This document shows positions 1-5,673 of a stretch of 9,079 nt of DNA, piece after piece. Origin of the DNA: Pseudomonadota bacterium (GTDB lineage: Bacteria; Desulfobacterota; DSM-4660; Desulfatiglandales; B25-G16); NCBI GenBank assembly GCA_030633645.1, contig DAOVRY010000013.1, forward strand, positions 1 through 9,079, read 5' to 3'. Below the pieces are notes generated by a model, which worked only from the letters and a program-made list of their open reading frames with translations, did not search any database and was not told the DNA's origin. The translations under genes and the position numbers were made by a program. Each line of letters starts with the position of its first letter. Position 1 is the stretch's first letter.

Positions 1-2
1 AG

Positions 3-1976
3 GAGTGTCTTAAAAAAGCCAGGGAGCTGCAGAAGAGCCAACCCGGGCTTAGGCCTGAGAAGGAAGCAAGGAAAGTATTTTCCGAGCTTGAAGAGTTCAT
101 AAGATATGCAGAAGCGAAAGCACTTGCCAGGGCAGCGGTTCCGGATATAGGGCCCAGTGCACCTCAGTTAGTGAAACGTGAATCGAGACCAAAGAAACAG
201 AAGGCAGAGAGAGCCGAACAAGCGCGGTGGAGTGAACCCAAAAGTAGGCCAGAAATCAAGAGCCCACCCGCAGAGGTCCAGATTCCATTACACAGAATTC
301 CTTTAAAGACAGAGCCCGTGAATGAGGAAACATTCTCATTATTCCTCAAAAGGGACACATCAACATTAAAAGAGTGCCAGTTACTGATTGACTATACACA
401 CCTTACTATTCAAAGTGGTTTTGATGATCTTTTATGCCTGAATGCAATAACTGATGTGGAGAAATACTGGTATCAGATTGAGACTGTAAAGAAGGTTCTC
501 AAATATTTTCATGGAAGGGTTCTTTTATCTGATGAGGTCGGACTTGGAAAGACCATAGAAGCAGGAATGCTTGTAAAGGAGTACCTGATGCGCGGCATGA
601 TTAAAAATGTCCTGATACTCACTCCTGCGTCGCTGGTTTCGCAGTGGAAGGAGGAGATGCGGACTAAATTTGGTATTGAATTCATGACCACCGATGACCC
701 CGAATTTATGAGGGACTCGATTAATTTCTGGAACAACAGGTTCATTATTGCATCTATAAATACAACGAAGAGCAGTAAGAACATGCCTGTAGTTGTTGAA
801 AAATTCTATGACCTTGTAATTATTGACGAGGCGCATCATTTGAGAAATCGAACCACGCTCGCATGGAAGCTTGTCAATCAAATCAAAAAGAGATTCATCT
901 TTCTGCTTACTGCCACTCCTGTTCAGAACAATCTCATAGAGCTTTTCAATCTTATTACACTTTTGAAGCCAGGTCAGTTTAAGACAGAGAAACTTTTCAG
1001 GAAGGAATATATCCAGAGAGGCAATTTGAAAGCCCCTGCTAACAAGGAAAGATTAGCCGGTCTTTTGAGGGATGTGATGATAAGGAATACAAGGAGTGCG
1101 ATAGATCTCAAACTTCCGAAAAGGTTCGCTACAACTATAAGGGTCGAGCCAACAGAGACTGAAAAACAGATCTATTTAAGGATTAGCGACTTCCTGAGAA
1201 ATCAGAACTTCAAAAAACCGATGATTAATCTCTTTCTGAGAGAAGCAGGAAGCAGCCCATTTGCTCTGAAGAATACCCTTCTCAATAAAGATGGCACAAA
1301 AGATATTATTGATGCAATCAATAGTCTCGAGGACATATGCAAAGGCAACGAACTTCTGAAGATACTGCTGAAAAACCCGGCTGAGAAGAAGGTTGTTTTC
1401 ACACAGTACTTGAAGAGTGTGGACTATGTCACTGACCTCTTGCAGAAGCACGGGATATCGTTCGTTACCTTCAGAGGCGATATGCCACTCAGGAAGAAGG
1501 ACGAGGCGATTGCAAGATTCAGAGAAGAGATTCCTGTGCTTGTCTCTACAGAGTCAGGTGGTGAGGGTAAAAATATGCAGTTCTGTAACACAATCATCAA
1601 TTTTGACCTTCCGTGGAACCCTATGAGGATTGAGCAGAGGATAGGCAGACTTCACAGAATTGGACAGACCCGTGATGTCTTCATATTTAATCTCTCGGTG
1701 AAAGGAACGATTGAGGACTATATAATTGATATTCTGGCTAATAAAATAGGCATGTTTGAAATGGTCATAGGAGAGATAGAGCCAATCCTCGGGCATATTG
1801 GAGAGGATAAAGAGTTTGAGGATATAATCCTGGAAATCTGGTCTAATAGTAGCGATACAGAGAATCTTAAAGATGGGTTTGAGCAACTCGGCAATGAGTT
1901 GTTGAATGCTAAGAGGGAATATCTGAAGACGAAAGCCCTTGATGAGGAGATCTTTGGCGAGGATTATGAGGTATAA
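3..1976 (+). CDS. RapA-like SNF2-family helicase/ATPase, 5' end beyond window
   Basis: Superfamily 2 DNA/RNA translocase of the SNF2 (RapA-like) type, expected to use ATP to move on nucleic acid and displace bound proteins. In the 657 visible residues: a Q-type element (YWYQIE, Gln about 158), motif I DEVGLGKTIEAG (about 177-188), motif Ia LTPASLVSQWKEE, motif II DEAHH (275-279), motif III LLTATPVQN (301-309), motif V STESGGEGKN (515-524) and motif VI RIGRLHRIGQ (546-555). Both RecA lobes look intact. A GTG at 171 could be taken as the start, but it has no ribosome binding site and the frame stays open back to base 3 with a plausible charged helical sequence, so the gene probably begins outside the window. 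A Lys/Pro/Glu-rich linker (residues about 55-95) precedes the ATPase. The stop overlaps the next gene's ATG region, implying co-translation. Family certain from motifs; biological role unknown (defence, repair or transcription recycling are all possible). Confidence 0.93.
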   Translation, partial: ECLKKARELQKSQPGLRPEKEARKVFSELEEFIRYAEAKALARAAVPDIGPSAPQLVKRESRPKKQKAERAEQARWSEPKSRPEIKSPPAEVQIPLHRIPLKTEPVNEETFSLFLKRDTSTLKECQLLIDYTHLTIQSGFDDLLCLNAITDVEKYWYQIETVKKVLKYFHGRVLLSDEVGLGKTIEAGMLVKEYLMRGMIKNVLILTPASLVSQWKEEMRTKFGIEFMTTDDPEFMRDSINFWNNRFIIASINTTKSSKNMPVVVEKFYDLVIIDEAHHLRNRTTLAWKLVNQIKKRFIFLLTATPVQNNLIELFNLITLLKPGQFKTEKLFRKEYIQRGNLKAPANKERLAGLLRDVMIRNTRSAIDLKLPKRFATTIRVEPTETEKQIYLRISDFLRNQNFKKPMINLFLREAGSSPFALKNTLLNKDGTKDIIDAINSLEDICKGNELLKILLKNPAEKKVVFTQYLKSVDYVTDLLQKHGISFVTFRGDMPLRKKDEAIARFREEIPVLVSTESGGEGKNMQFCNTIINFDLPWNPMRIEQRIGRLHRIGQTRDVFIFNLSVKGTIEDYIIDILANKIGMFEMVIGEIEPILGHIGEDKEFEDIILEIWSNSSDTENLKDGFEQLGNELLNAKREYLKTKALDEEIFGEDYEV

Positions 1977-3219
1977 GAGATTAGATGAAGTAATAGCTGA
2001 TGTATTGACCCATAATGGCGCCGTTTTAGCCCGCAATGAAGAAGATGGCTCTCTGGAGGTACTTGCCCCACCAGATGTTTCCAAAGTCTTAAAGATTCCA
2101 GAGTACACACGATTGCGTTTTTCCTACGACGAAATCAGTGATGGGACAATCTATGCATCGTTCGACTCCGAGTTTTTCATCTCGTTGGGGAAGCTTTTTT
2201 CCGGGAGGGGAAGATTCTCCATTGCAAGCTGTGAGTCCCACACTCCAGATATTGAGAAGCTATCAAGGTTAATTTCTGAAAAGATTGCCTTCAATAATGC
2301 GACGTTCCGCTTAGGCAAAAGCGAGGTTAAGAACATATCCTACTTGCTCTTTTACTTTAAGTATGTGGCATTATCCGATGAAAAACGTGAGGGTATCCTG
2401 CCACTATTGATAAATGAAGTGAATCTTTCCACTCTGCCTTTTGAACACGGCGCTACAGAGTTGAAGGAGATAGAGGATGAACTAAAAGATATTGAAAGAC
2501 ATGAGATAAAGAAAGTGTTTCAATCAGCGTATTCTGCAAGTGCCCGTCTTGTGGAAGAAGAATTAAGGGATTTTATCAAAAGCCTTGATAGGAGGCTTAA
2601 CCGCGACATTAGAAGGGTATATGAGTATTATGGGACACTCAAAAAGGAGACAAAAAGGGCTCTAAAAAAGAAGGCTCTTGCTAATGCGATGAGCGAACTT
2701 AATTTGTTGCAAGAGATGCGGGAGCATGCCAGTAGCGATACCATGCGAGAGATAGAAAGGTTACAGCAAGATATAGATAGCCGGATTGAAAAGCAGATAG
2801 AAGACAGAACAATAAAGGGTGATGGCTTGGATAAGCTGTTTAATAAGATAGATGTAATAGAAGCGGAGCGCAAATGGAAAATTCAGGACTTAGTTGCAAA
2901 ATACGCACTGAACATCAAGATAGAACCAGTCTCAACTATCCGCATAGATACACAATCCATTGTATTCTGGATAAATATAAAGCGCAGGCTTTCCTCCAGA
3001 CAGTTTCCAATCACCTTTAACCCTATGACGAGACAAATTGATGCCCTGCCATGTGAGTCATGTTTTAACCCACGGAAGCCTTACTATGTATGTGACGATA
3101 GGCTTCATATTATCTGTGCTCGCTGTTTCAAAACATGCCCTGATTGTGGGAAGAAATACTGCATCGCTTGCTACAATATATGCCCAAAATGCAGAAAACG
3201 GAGGGAATCTGCTCGTTAA
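1966..3219 (+). CDS. Coiled-coil protein with C-terminal RING-like/zinc-ribbon cluster
   Basis: I do not recognise this family by name. It has 417 residues from the ATG at 1966, which lies 11 bases inside the helicase gene and has GGCGAGG just upstream. An upstream TTG (1939) or ATG (1942) in the same frame would add 8-9 residues. The N-terminal 160 residues look globular. Residues about 166-310 are strongly charged and helical, a likely coiled coil. The C-terminus holds 11 Cys and one His in about 47 residues: C363, C366, C376, H381, C384, C387, C391, C394, then C399, C402, C406, C409. The first eight have spacing close to a cross-brace RING (CX2C-X9-C-X4-H-X2-C-X2-C-X3-C-X2-C) and the last four form a CX2C-X3-CX2C knuckle. 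The protein ends in a basic tail. Overlap with the SNF2 gene suggests a dedicated partner, perhaps a DNA- or protein-binding adaptor for the ATPase; that role is inference. Confidence 0.85.
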   Translation: MRYKRLDEVIADVLTHNGAVLARNEEDGSLEVLAPPDVSKVLKIPEYTRLRFSYDEISDGTIYASFDSEFFISLGKLFSGRGRFSIASCESHTPDIEKLSRLISEKIAFNNATFRLGKSEVKNISYLLFYFKYVALSDEKREGILPLLINEVNLSTLPFEHGATELKEIEDELKDIERHEIKKVFQSAYSASARLVEEELRDFIKSLDRRLNRDIRRVYEYYGTLKKETKRALKKKALANAMSELNLLQEMREHASSDTMREIERLQQDIDSRIEKQIEDRTIKGDGLDKLFNKIDVIEAERKWKIQDLVAKYALNIKIEPVSTIRIDTQSIVFWINIKRRLSSRQFPITFNPMTRQIDALPCESCFNPRKPYYVCDDRLHIICARCFKTCPDCGKKYCIACYNICPKCRKRRESAR

Positions 3220-3238
3220 CTGATCTTGCCACATTCCG

Positions 3239-3331
3239 TCACCTCCCGCCAATAGCCTTTCGTCTCTGGTAGTACCGGGCTGCGCCGAGCATTTCCTGTT
3301 CAGCTGGCAAAAGAAAGCGCACTGGCTTCAT
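3239..3331 (-). pseudogene. Truncated ParE/RelE-type toxin (first 30 residues only)
   Basis: The ATG at 3331 overlaps the antitoxin stop as ATGA, the usual coupling of these pairs. The reading begins MKPVRFLLPAEQEMLGAARY, which resembles the N-terminal strand and first helix of ParE-type toxins, then stops after 30 residues at a TGA inside GGCGGGAGGTGACGG. Full ParE toxins are about 90-100 residues, so the catalytic-like/gyrase-binding C-terminal part is missing and no continuation is seen before the convergent zinc-protein gene ends at 3219. The break point coincides with a motif that recurs at two other gene ends in this window. Too short for a functional toxin; best read as a remnant, though the family call rests on only 30 residues. 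Confidence 0.6.
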
Positions 3332-3558
3332 TTTATTTTGCTTGGAGCGTCACGAAAAACGTCTTCTGCCGATCGACTCGAGATCCGTCCCCTCTTGTAC
3401 TCCCGATATCGCCTTTCCGCTTCCTCGACCCAAAGACGTTCGCATTCAGCGTCGTCCGGGGCATCAAGACTTGCAATGAGGTGCTCCGCGAGCGTTGCCC
3501 GGTCCTTCACCGGCATCTGCAGGGCTTGCCGCTCAAAATCCTTCAAATCTACCGACAT
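3328..3558 (-). CDS. Unstab-type antitoxin (addiction module component)
   Basis: A 76-residue protein matching the pattern of the 'putative addiction module component' antitoxins that pair with ParE/RelE toxins: an N-terminal helix (LKDFERQALQMPVKDRATLA), then the LAEHLIASLD segment, a WVEEAERRYREYKRG helix and a C-terminal AEDVF segment that in the family contacts the toxin. The start at 3558 is set by a perfect GGAGGTGA ribosome binding site 4 bases upstream; the frame extends upstream to 3612 but the MSVDLKDF start fits the family. The gene is noticeably GC-richer than its neighbours, hinting at separate acquisition. Its toxin partner is truncated, so it may now be an orphan antitoxin. Confidence 0.85.
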   Translation of the reverse strand: MSVDLKDFERQALQMPVKDRATLAEHLIASLDAPDDAECERLWVEEAERRYREYKRGRISSRSAEDVFRDAPSKIK

Positions 3559-3583
3559 AGCTTCACCTCCGTTTTGTCTGTTT

Positions 3584-3612
3584 AGACTACCACATTTGCA
3601 GGGATTCCGCAA
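3584..3612 (-). promoter_or_regulatory. Possible promoter of the Unstab antitoxin gene
   Basis: On the minus strand TTGCGG (3607-3612) and TAGTCT (3584-3589) are 17 bases apart. The sequence AATGTGGTA in the spacer/-10 area is shared with the stronger promoter at 5109-5137, which supports a common origin. The -10 match is weak. Confidence 0.4.
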
Positions 3613-3614
3613 AA

Positions 3615-3656
3615 GATTTACGAGGCTTTCCGCCTGCCCTTAGTTATCATCTATAA
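3615..3656 (-). repeat. Degenerate copy of the intergenic hairpin element
   Basis: On the minus strand this reads TATAGATGATAACTAAGG followed by GCAGGCGGAAAGCCT, closely matching the element at 6057-6117 (TATAGTTGATGGCTTAGC, TAAGGGCAGGCGAGAGCCTG). Only the inner AGGC/GCCT pairs of the stem remain, then a short T-rich stretch (ATCTTTT). It lies between the end of the TumE gene and the next promoter, as the other copies do, but it is probably a weaker terminator. Confidence 0.5.
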
Positions 3657-3686
3657 AATACTCTCGCTATGGTGAAATCTATGTAA

Positions 3687-4061
3687 TCAGGCTGACTGCT
3701 TCAGCATCCCTCTTGCCCACACCAGTATTTCCCTTAGAGCCTCTTCAGCGTCTTCGCTTATCTTGCTCACCTTAACATCCTCAGGGGATTCAGATCCGTT
3801 ATGAAAATGCTTTGGAAAGGTTGTCACATGCTTCCACTTCCCATGTGGGATATTATCATGTCGATAAATTTTACCATCAATATGTCGCCTCTCCCAGTGA
3901 TATGAATACCTTTCTCTCCTCTTCCAGGAAAACCATATATCAAGGTAGCTCCTATCCGAGAAGAGAACACGAAACGTGTCCTGCACGAAAACCGTATCCT
4001 CAACGATATCCGAGAACTCTATCTCAGCAATACGCCGAATCTTTTCGTAGATGGGGAGCAT
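3687..4061 (-). CDS. TumE-family toxin-like protein (DUF6516 type)
   Basis: A 124-residue protein with the hallmarks of the TumE/DUF6516 toxin family: an FSDRSYLD strand pair (34-41), the aromatic YSYHW signature (52-56), RHDNIPH (67-73) and FPKHFH (82-87). The cluster of conserved His, Asp and Arg residues looks like an active or binding site, but the chemistry is not known to me. The ATG at 4061 shares a base with the stop of the upstream gene (TGATG), so translation is coupled to the antitoxin, the usual order for such pairs. Length is normal for the family. It is the last gene of its short operon; the degenerate hairpin element follows. The family call is from recalled motifs, not from a search. 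Confidence 0.8.
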   Translation of the reverse strand: MLPIYEKIRRIAEIEFSDIVEDTVFVQDTFRVLFSDRSYLDIWFSWKRRERYSYHWERRHIDGKIYRHDNIPHGKWKHVTTFPKHFHNGSESPEDVKVSKISEDAEEALREILVWARGMLKQSA

Positions 4062-4357
4062 CAGAGAACGCTCAGAGCTTTCCTGATGGATTCAATCTCA
4101 GCTTCGAGATGATCCAGCCTGAAGTAATCCTCCCGACCGTCTTTCTCCTCTATCCTGTCCTTTTTAAAGAGGTTTTCCAGATCATCGGCTGTCTTTACCC
4201 CATACTTCTGCCCGACCCTGAAAAGTTCTGCTTCGCGCTGTCGCAATTGCTGATGTAAATATACCCTTACTGCCTCTCGCTCTAACGTGTCCGTGTCCAG
4301 ATCAAGCACAGAGAGCACCTCGCTACACTTCTCCTTCAACAACTCACTTGTAGTCAT
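4061..4357 (-). CDS. TumA-like antitoxin partner of the TumE protein
   Basis: A 98-residue, highly charged, helical protein with probable coiled coils: an N-terminal segment (SELLKEKCSEVLSVLDLDTD), a middle helix rich in Glu/Arg/Gln, and a C-terminal helix (LDHLEAEIESIRKALSVL). It has no visible DNA-binding motif. The start chosen is the ATG at 4357, with GAGGAGGT six bases upstream; a GTG at 4360 is directly adjacent. It is joined to the downstream TumE-family gene by a TGATG overlap and to the upstream 24-residue ORF by another TGATG overlap. Assignment as antitoxin rests mainly on position before the toxin; the sequence alone is not decisive. Confidence 0.75.
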   Translation of the reverse strand: MTTSELLKEKCSEVLSVLDLDTDTLEREAVRVYLHQQLRQREAELFRVGQKYGVKTADDLENLFKKDRIEEKDGREDYFRLDHLEAEIESIRKALSVL

Positions 4358-4431
4358 CACTTTACCTCCTCATCGTGCTCGTTAAGCCAAACAGTATATT
4401 TTGCATCTTCCGGAATAATCACCTCTGCCAT
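4357..4431 (-). CDS. 24-residue leader ORF coupled to the TumAE pair
   Basis: A short ORF starting MAEVIIPEDAKY and ending HDEEVK, with its stop overlapping the antitoxin ATG as TGATG. It sits right behind a promoter (4451-4480) and has a purine-rich ribosome binding region (AAGGTGGGAG) before the ATG at 4431. An in-frame ATG at 4455 would give 32 residues, but it lies within the -10 box and cannot be used by that promoter. It may be a true small antitoxin component, a coupling leader peptide, or the remnant of a longer gene whose promoter now serves TumAE. No known family recognised. Confidence 0.5.
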   Translation of the reverse strand: MAEVIIPEDAKYTVWLNEHDEEVK

Positions 4432-4450
4432 TTCTCCCACCTTCGCTTTA

Positions 4451-4480
4451 ACCATACCATATTTTCCCCACCCCTGTCAC
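4451..4480 (-). promoter_or_regulatory. Promoter of the TumAE operon
   Basis: On the minus strand GTGACA (4475-4480) and TATGGT (4451-4456) are 18 bases apart, with a G-rich spacer. The -35 box overlaps the stop codon of the nucleotidyltransferase gene (GGGTGACAGGGG). Sequence from -35 through the following ribosome binding site and ATGGCAG closely matches the promoter at 5109-5137. No terminator lies between the nucleotidyltransferase gene and this site, so read-through is also likely. Confidence 0.65.
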
Positions 4481-4917
4481 CCCTTCTTTCTTAATCTGAG
4501 TAAATATTTAAGATCTTCTAAATCCTGTGTTCGCCCAGCAGATCGCTTCATCTTTATAAGATCATCCAGTGAAGCAAAATTGACAAGAGTATCGCCAAAC
4601 TTAGCTCTTACCTTATTCTTCCAGACATTCTCAAAAGTTACGCCTTTCACAAAAGGATGGACGTCAGTTTCTACGGCATATTGACGAATTAACAGTTTCT
4701 TTGCAAGCAGCTCATCCAGGGTAACACCGGTCATATCATATCCAAATTCTTTCAGGGCATTCCACACCCTTTCTGCATTGGGCCTCTCTGGCTTTATAAA
4801 AATATCAATGTCTAAGGTAGCACGAGAATAACCGTGGACAGGAAAGGCTGTAGCTCCAATTATTACAAACCTAACCCTATATTCTTTTAATAATTTGAGT
4901 AGTCTTTCTGTATCCAC
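4477..4917 (-). CDS. AbiEii/DUF6036-like nucleotidyltransferase
   Basis: A 146-residue protein of the DNA polymerase beta-like nucleotidyltransferase superfamily. Residues 18-41 carry the core: G21-A22-T-A then HGYSRATLDID, with metal-binding candidates D36 and D38; a third acidic candidate is D85 in TDVHPF. The C-terminal segment (SLDDLIKMKRSAGRTQDLED) is typical of the AbiEii/DUF6036-like branch. Such proteins are often found as one half of toxin-antitoxin-like pairs, where they may transfer nucleotides to RNA or protein; the substrate here is unknown. It starts with GTG at 4917, 41 bases inside the preceding 70-residue gene, without a clear ribosome binding site, suggesting translational coupling. 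A conserved partner pair is the best reading. Confidence 0.82.
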   Translation of the reverse strand: MDTERLLKLLKEYRVRFVIIGATAFPVHGYSRATLDIDIFIKPERPNAERVWNALKEFGYDMTGVTLDELLAKKLLIRQYAVETDVHPFVKGVTFENVWKNKVRAKFGDTLVNFASLDDLIKMKRSAGRTQDLEDLKYLLRLRKKG

Positions 4918-5089
4918 TTCTCTTAGAGAGGTTAAGCATTTCTTGAGTTTTTTTAAACATCATCTGAAATCTCTGTTCAGTCGTTAAAGACTTAAGGTAA
5001 TTTAACTCAAATTCAATCTCTTTGTTCTCATTATGCTTCTTCAATTTCAAGATATTTCCACCCATCGACTTCCCCATCGCCCCTGCCAT
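4877..5089 (-). CDS. Small helical partner of the downstream nucleotidyltransferase
   Basis: A 70-residue protein from the ATG at 5089, selected because GGAGGTGA lies 5 bases upstream and the promoter's -10 box lies further up. The frame is open back to 5137 but the earlier part overlaps the promoter and cannot be transcribed from it. The N-terminus is Gly/Met-rich (MAGAMGKSMGG) and the rest is charged helix with LTTEQRFQMMFKKTQEML and the C-terminal GYRKTTQIIKRI. Similar short proteins that end in a basic GYRKTTQIIKR-like tail precede nucleotidyltransferases of this type. It overlaps the downstream gene by 41 bases. Probably an antitoxin-like or regulatory partner; function not established from sequence. 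Confidence 0.72.
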   Translation of the reverse strand: MAGAMGKSMGGNILKLKKHNENKEIEFELNYLKSLTTEQRFQMMFKKTQEMLNLSKRSGYRKTTQIIKRI

Positions 5090-5094
5090 CCCTC

Positions 5095-5102
5095 TCACCT
5101 CC
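5095..5102 (-). promoter_or_regulatory. Ribosome binding site GGAGGTGA
   Basis: A perfect Shine-Dalgarno site 5 bases before the ATG at 5089. It decides the start against the upstream in-frame starts at 5137 and 5113. Confidence 0.75.
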
Positions 5103-5108
5103 ACTTTA

Positions 5109-5137
5109 ACCATACCACATTCCCCTCCCCCTGTCAA
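5109..5137 (-). promoter_or_regulatory. Strong sigma70-type promoter for the nucleotidyltransferase pair
   Basis: On the minus strand a perfect TTGACA (5132-5137) is followed after exactly 17 bases by TATGGT (5109-5114). The spacer is G-rich (GGGGGAGGGG). Transcription would begin about 7 bases downstream, before the GGAGGTGA site. Confidence 0.78.
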
Positions 5138-5143
5138 TACAGC

Positions 5144-5190
5144 GAAGCAGTACTGCAGCGGAGCAGCACTGCTTCACCGTGTTTCACCGT
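5144..5190. repeat. Imperfect palindrome and TTCACCGT direct repeat
   Basis: GAAGCAGTACTGC (5144-5156) and GCAGCACTGCTTC (5163-5175) form a 13-base inverted repeat with one mismatch and a 6-base loop. It is followed by two TTCACCGT copies (5173-5180 and 5183-5190). The block lies between the terminator hairpin and the next promoter, where the sister element at 6053-6084 has nothing. It could be a REP-like insertion, an operator for the adjacent module's regulator, or a small mobile remnant. Confidence 0.55.
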
Positions 5191-5216
5191 AAAAATGGCA
5201 GGCCATTCGCCTGCCC
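5190..5216 (-). terminator. Intrinsic terminator after the MNT-HEPN module
   Basis: On the minus strand GGCAGGC, a 5-base loop and GCCTGCC form a perfect 7-bp stem (5197-5203 with 5209-5215), followed by ATTTTTA. It lies about 60 bases past the HEPN stop. The same stem recurs at 6066-6083. Confidence 0.75.
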
Positions 5217-5275
5217 ACATGCCTGCCTATCCCCTGCAACTTTTAACTTTAAGCTTTCAACTATCTTTTACTCCG

Positions 5276-5673
5276 TCACCTCCCGCCCAAAACCTCCATC
5301 ATCTTACCTATGAACTTCTCAGCACTTTCTATAGACTCCTTAGCATCCTTCTCGGTGATCTTCACCTTCTCCTTGTAATCTGCCCTGTACCTTGCTTCTT
5401 GTGCAACAGCAAACATCCTACCAAAGCTCTTGTCTAACTTGCCATTTTCTATACAGTACTTGCCCAGCAGTCTCTTTGTCCCGTCATGAGTATGAGGATC
5501 CCCTTCCCCTCAGCCAAAAGCACTGCCTTAGTTGCACAGAACATAGCATAGTAAGAGGCGGATACTACATCCCTCCTGTGACCAGTTCTTAGAAGGTCCT
5601 TGGCCGCTTTGACTTTATCTGCAGCCATAGTCATTCTCAACTTAATAAATTCCTCCTTCTCTTTCGGCTCCAT
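5276..5673 (-). pseudogene. HEPN-domain (UPF0332-type) protein, frameshifted
   Basis: The first frame runs from the ATG at 5673 and gives MEPKEKEEFIKLRMTMAADK..., including SASYYAMFCATKAVLLAEGKG, the characteristic YYAMF segment of UPF0332-like HEPN proteins, then drifts and stops at 5449. Beyond a G run (minus-strand GGGG, 5500-5503) the sequence continues in another frame as DPHTHDGTKRLLGKY, FAVAQEARYRADY and a final helix ending at a TGA (5276-5278). Restoring one G gives a 132-residue protein of normal length. So one base is missing, either a real mutation or a sequencing error in a homopolymer. The RX4-6H motif of RNase-active HEPN proteins is not seen; the conserved position reads ARYRADY. 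The gene overlaps the MNT gene by 37 bases, as is usual for MNT-HEPN pairs in which the nucleotidyltransferase neutralises the HEPN toxin. Confidence 0.8.

Noticed and set aside
171..1976. Helicase gene starting at the GTG at 171
   Set aside because: No ribosome binding site precedes it and the frame is open with plausible protein sequence back to base 3, so the gene is treated as 5'-partial.
1554..2108. A 184-codon minus-strand ORF across the helicase/zinc-protein junction
   Set aside because: It is antisense to two well-supported genes and has no recognisable domain or ribosome binding site.
3338..3643. A 101-codon plus-strand ORF
   Set aside because: It is the complement of the Unstab antitoxin gene, which has a perfect ribosome binding site and a clear family match.
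3812..4258. A 148-codon plus-strand ORF
   Set aside because: It is antisense to the TumA/TumE pair, which is linked by TGATG overlaps and carries family motifs.
5033..5437. A 134-codon plus-strand ORF rich in Ser/His/Leu/Pro
   Set aside because: It runs antisense through a promoter, a terminator and part of the HEPN gene; its composition is that of a non-coding frame.
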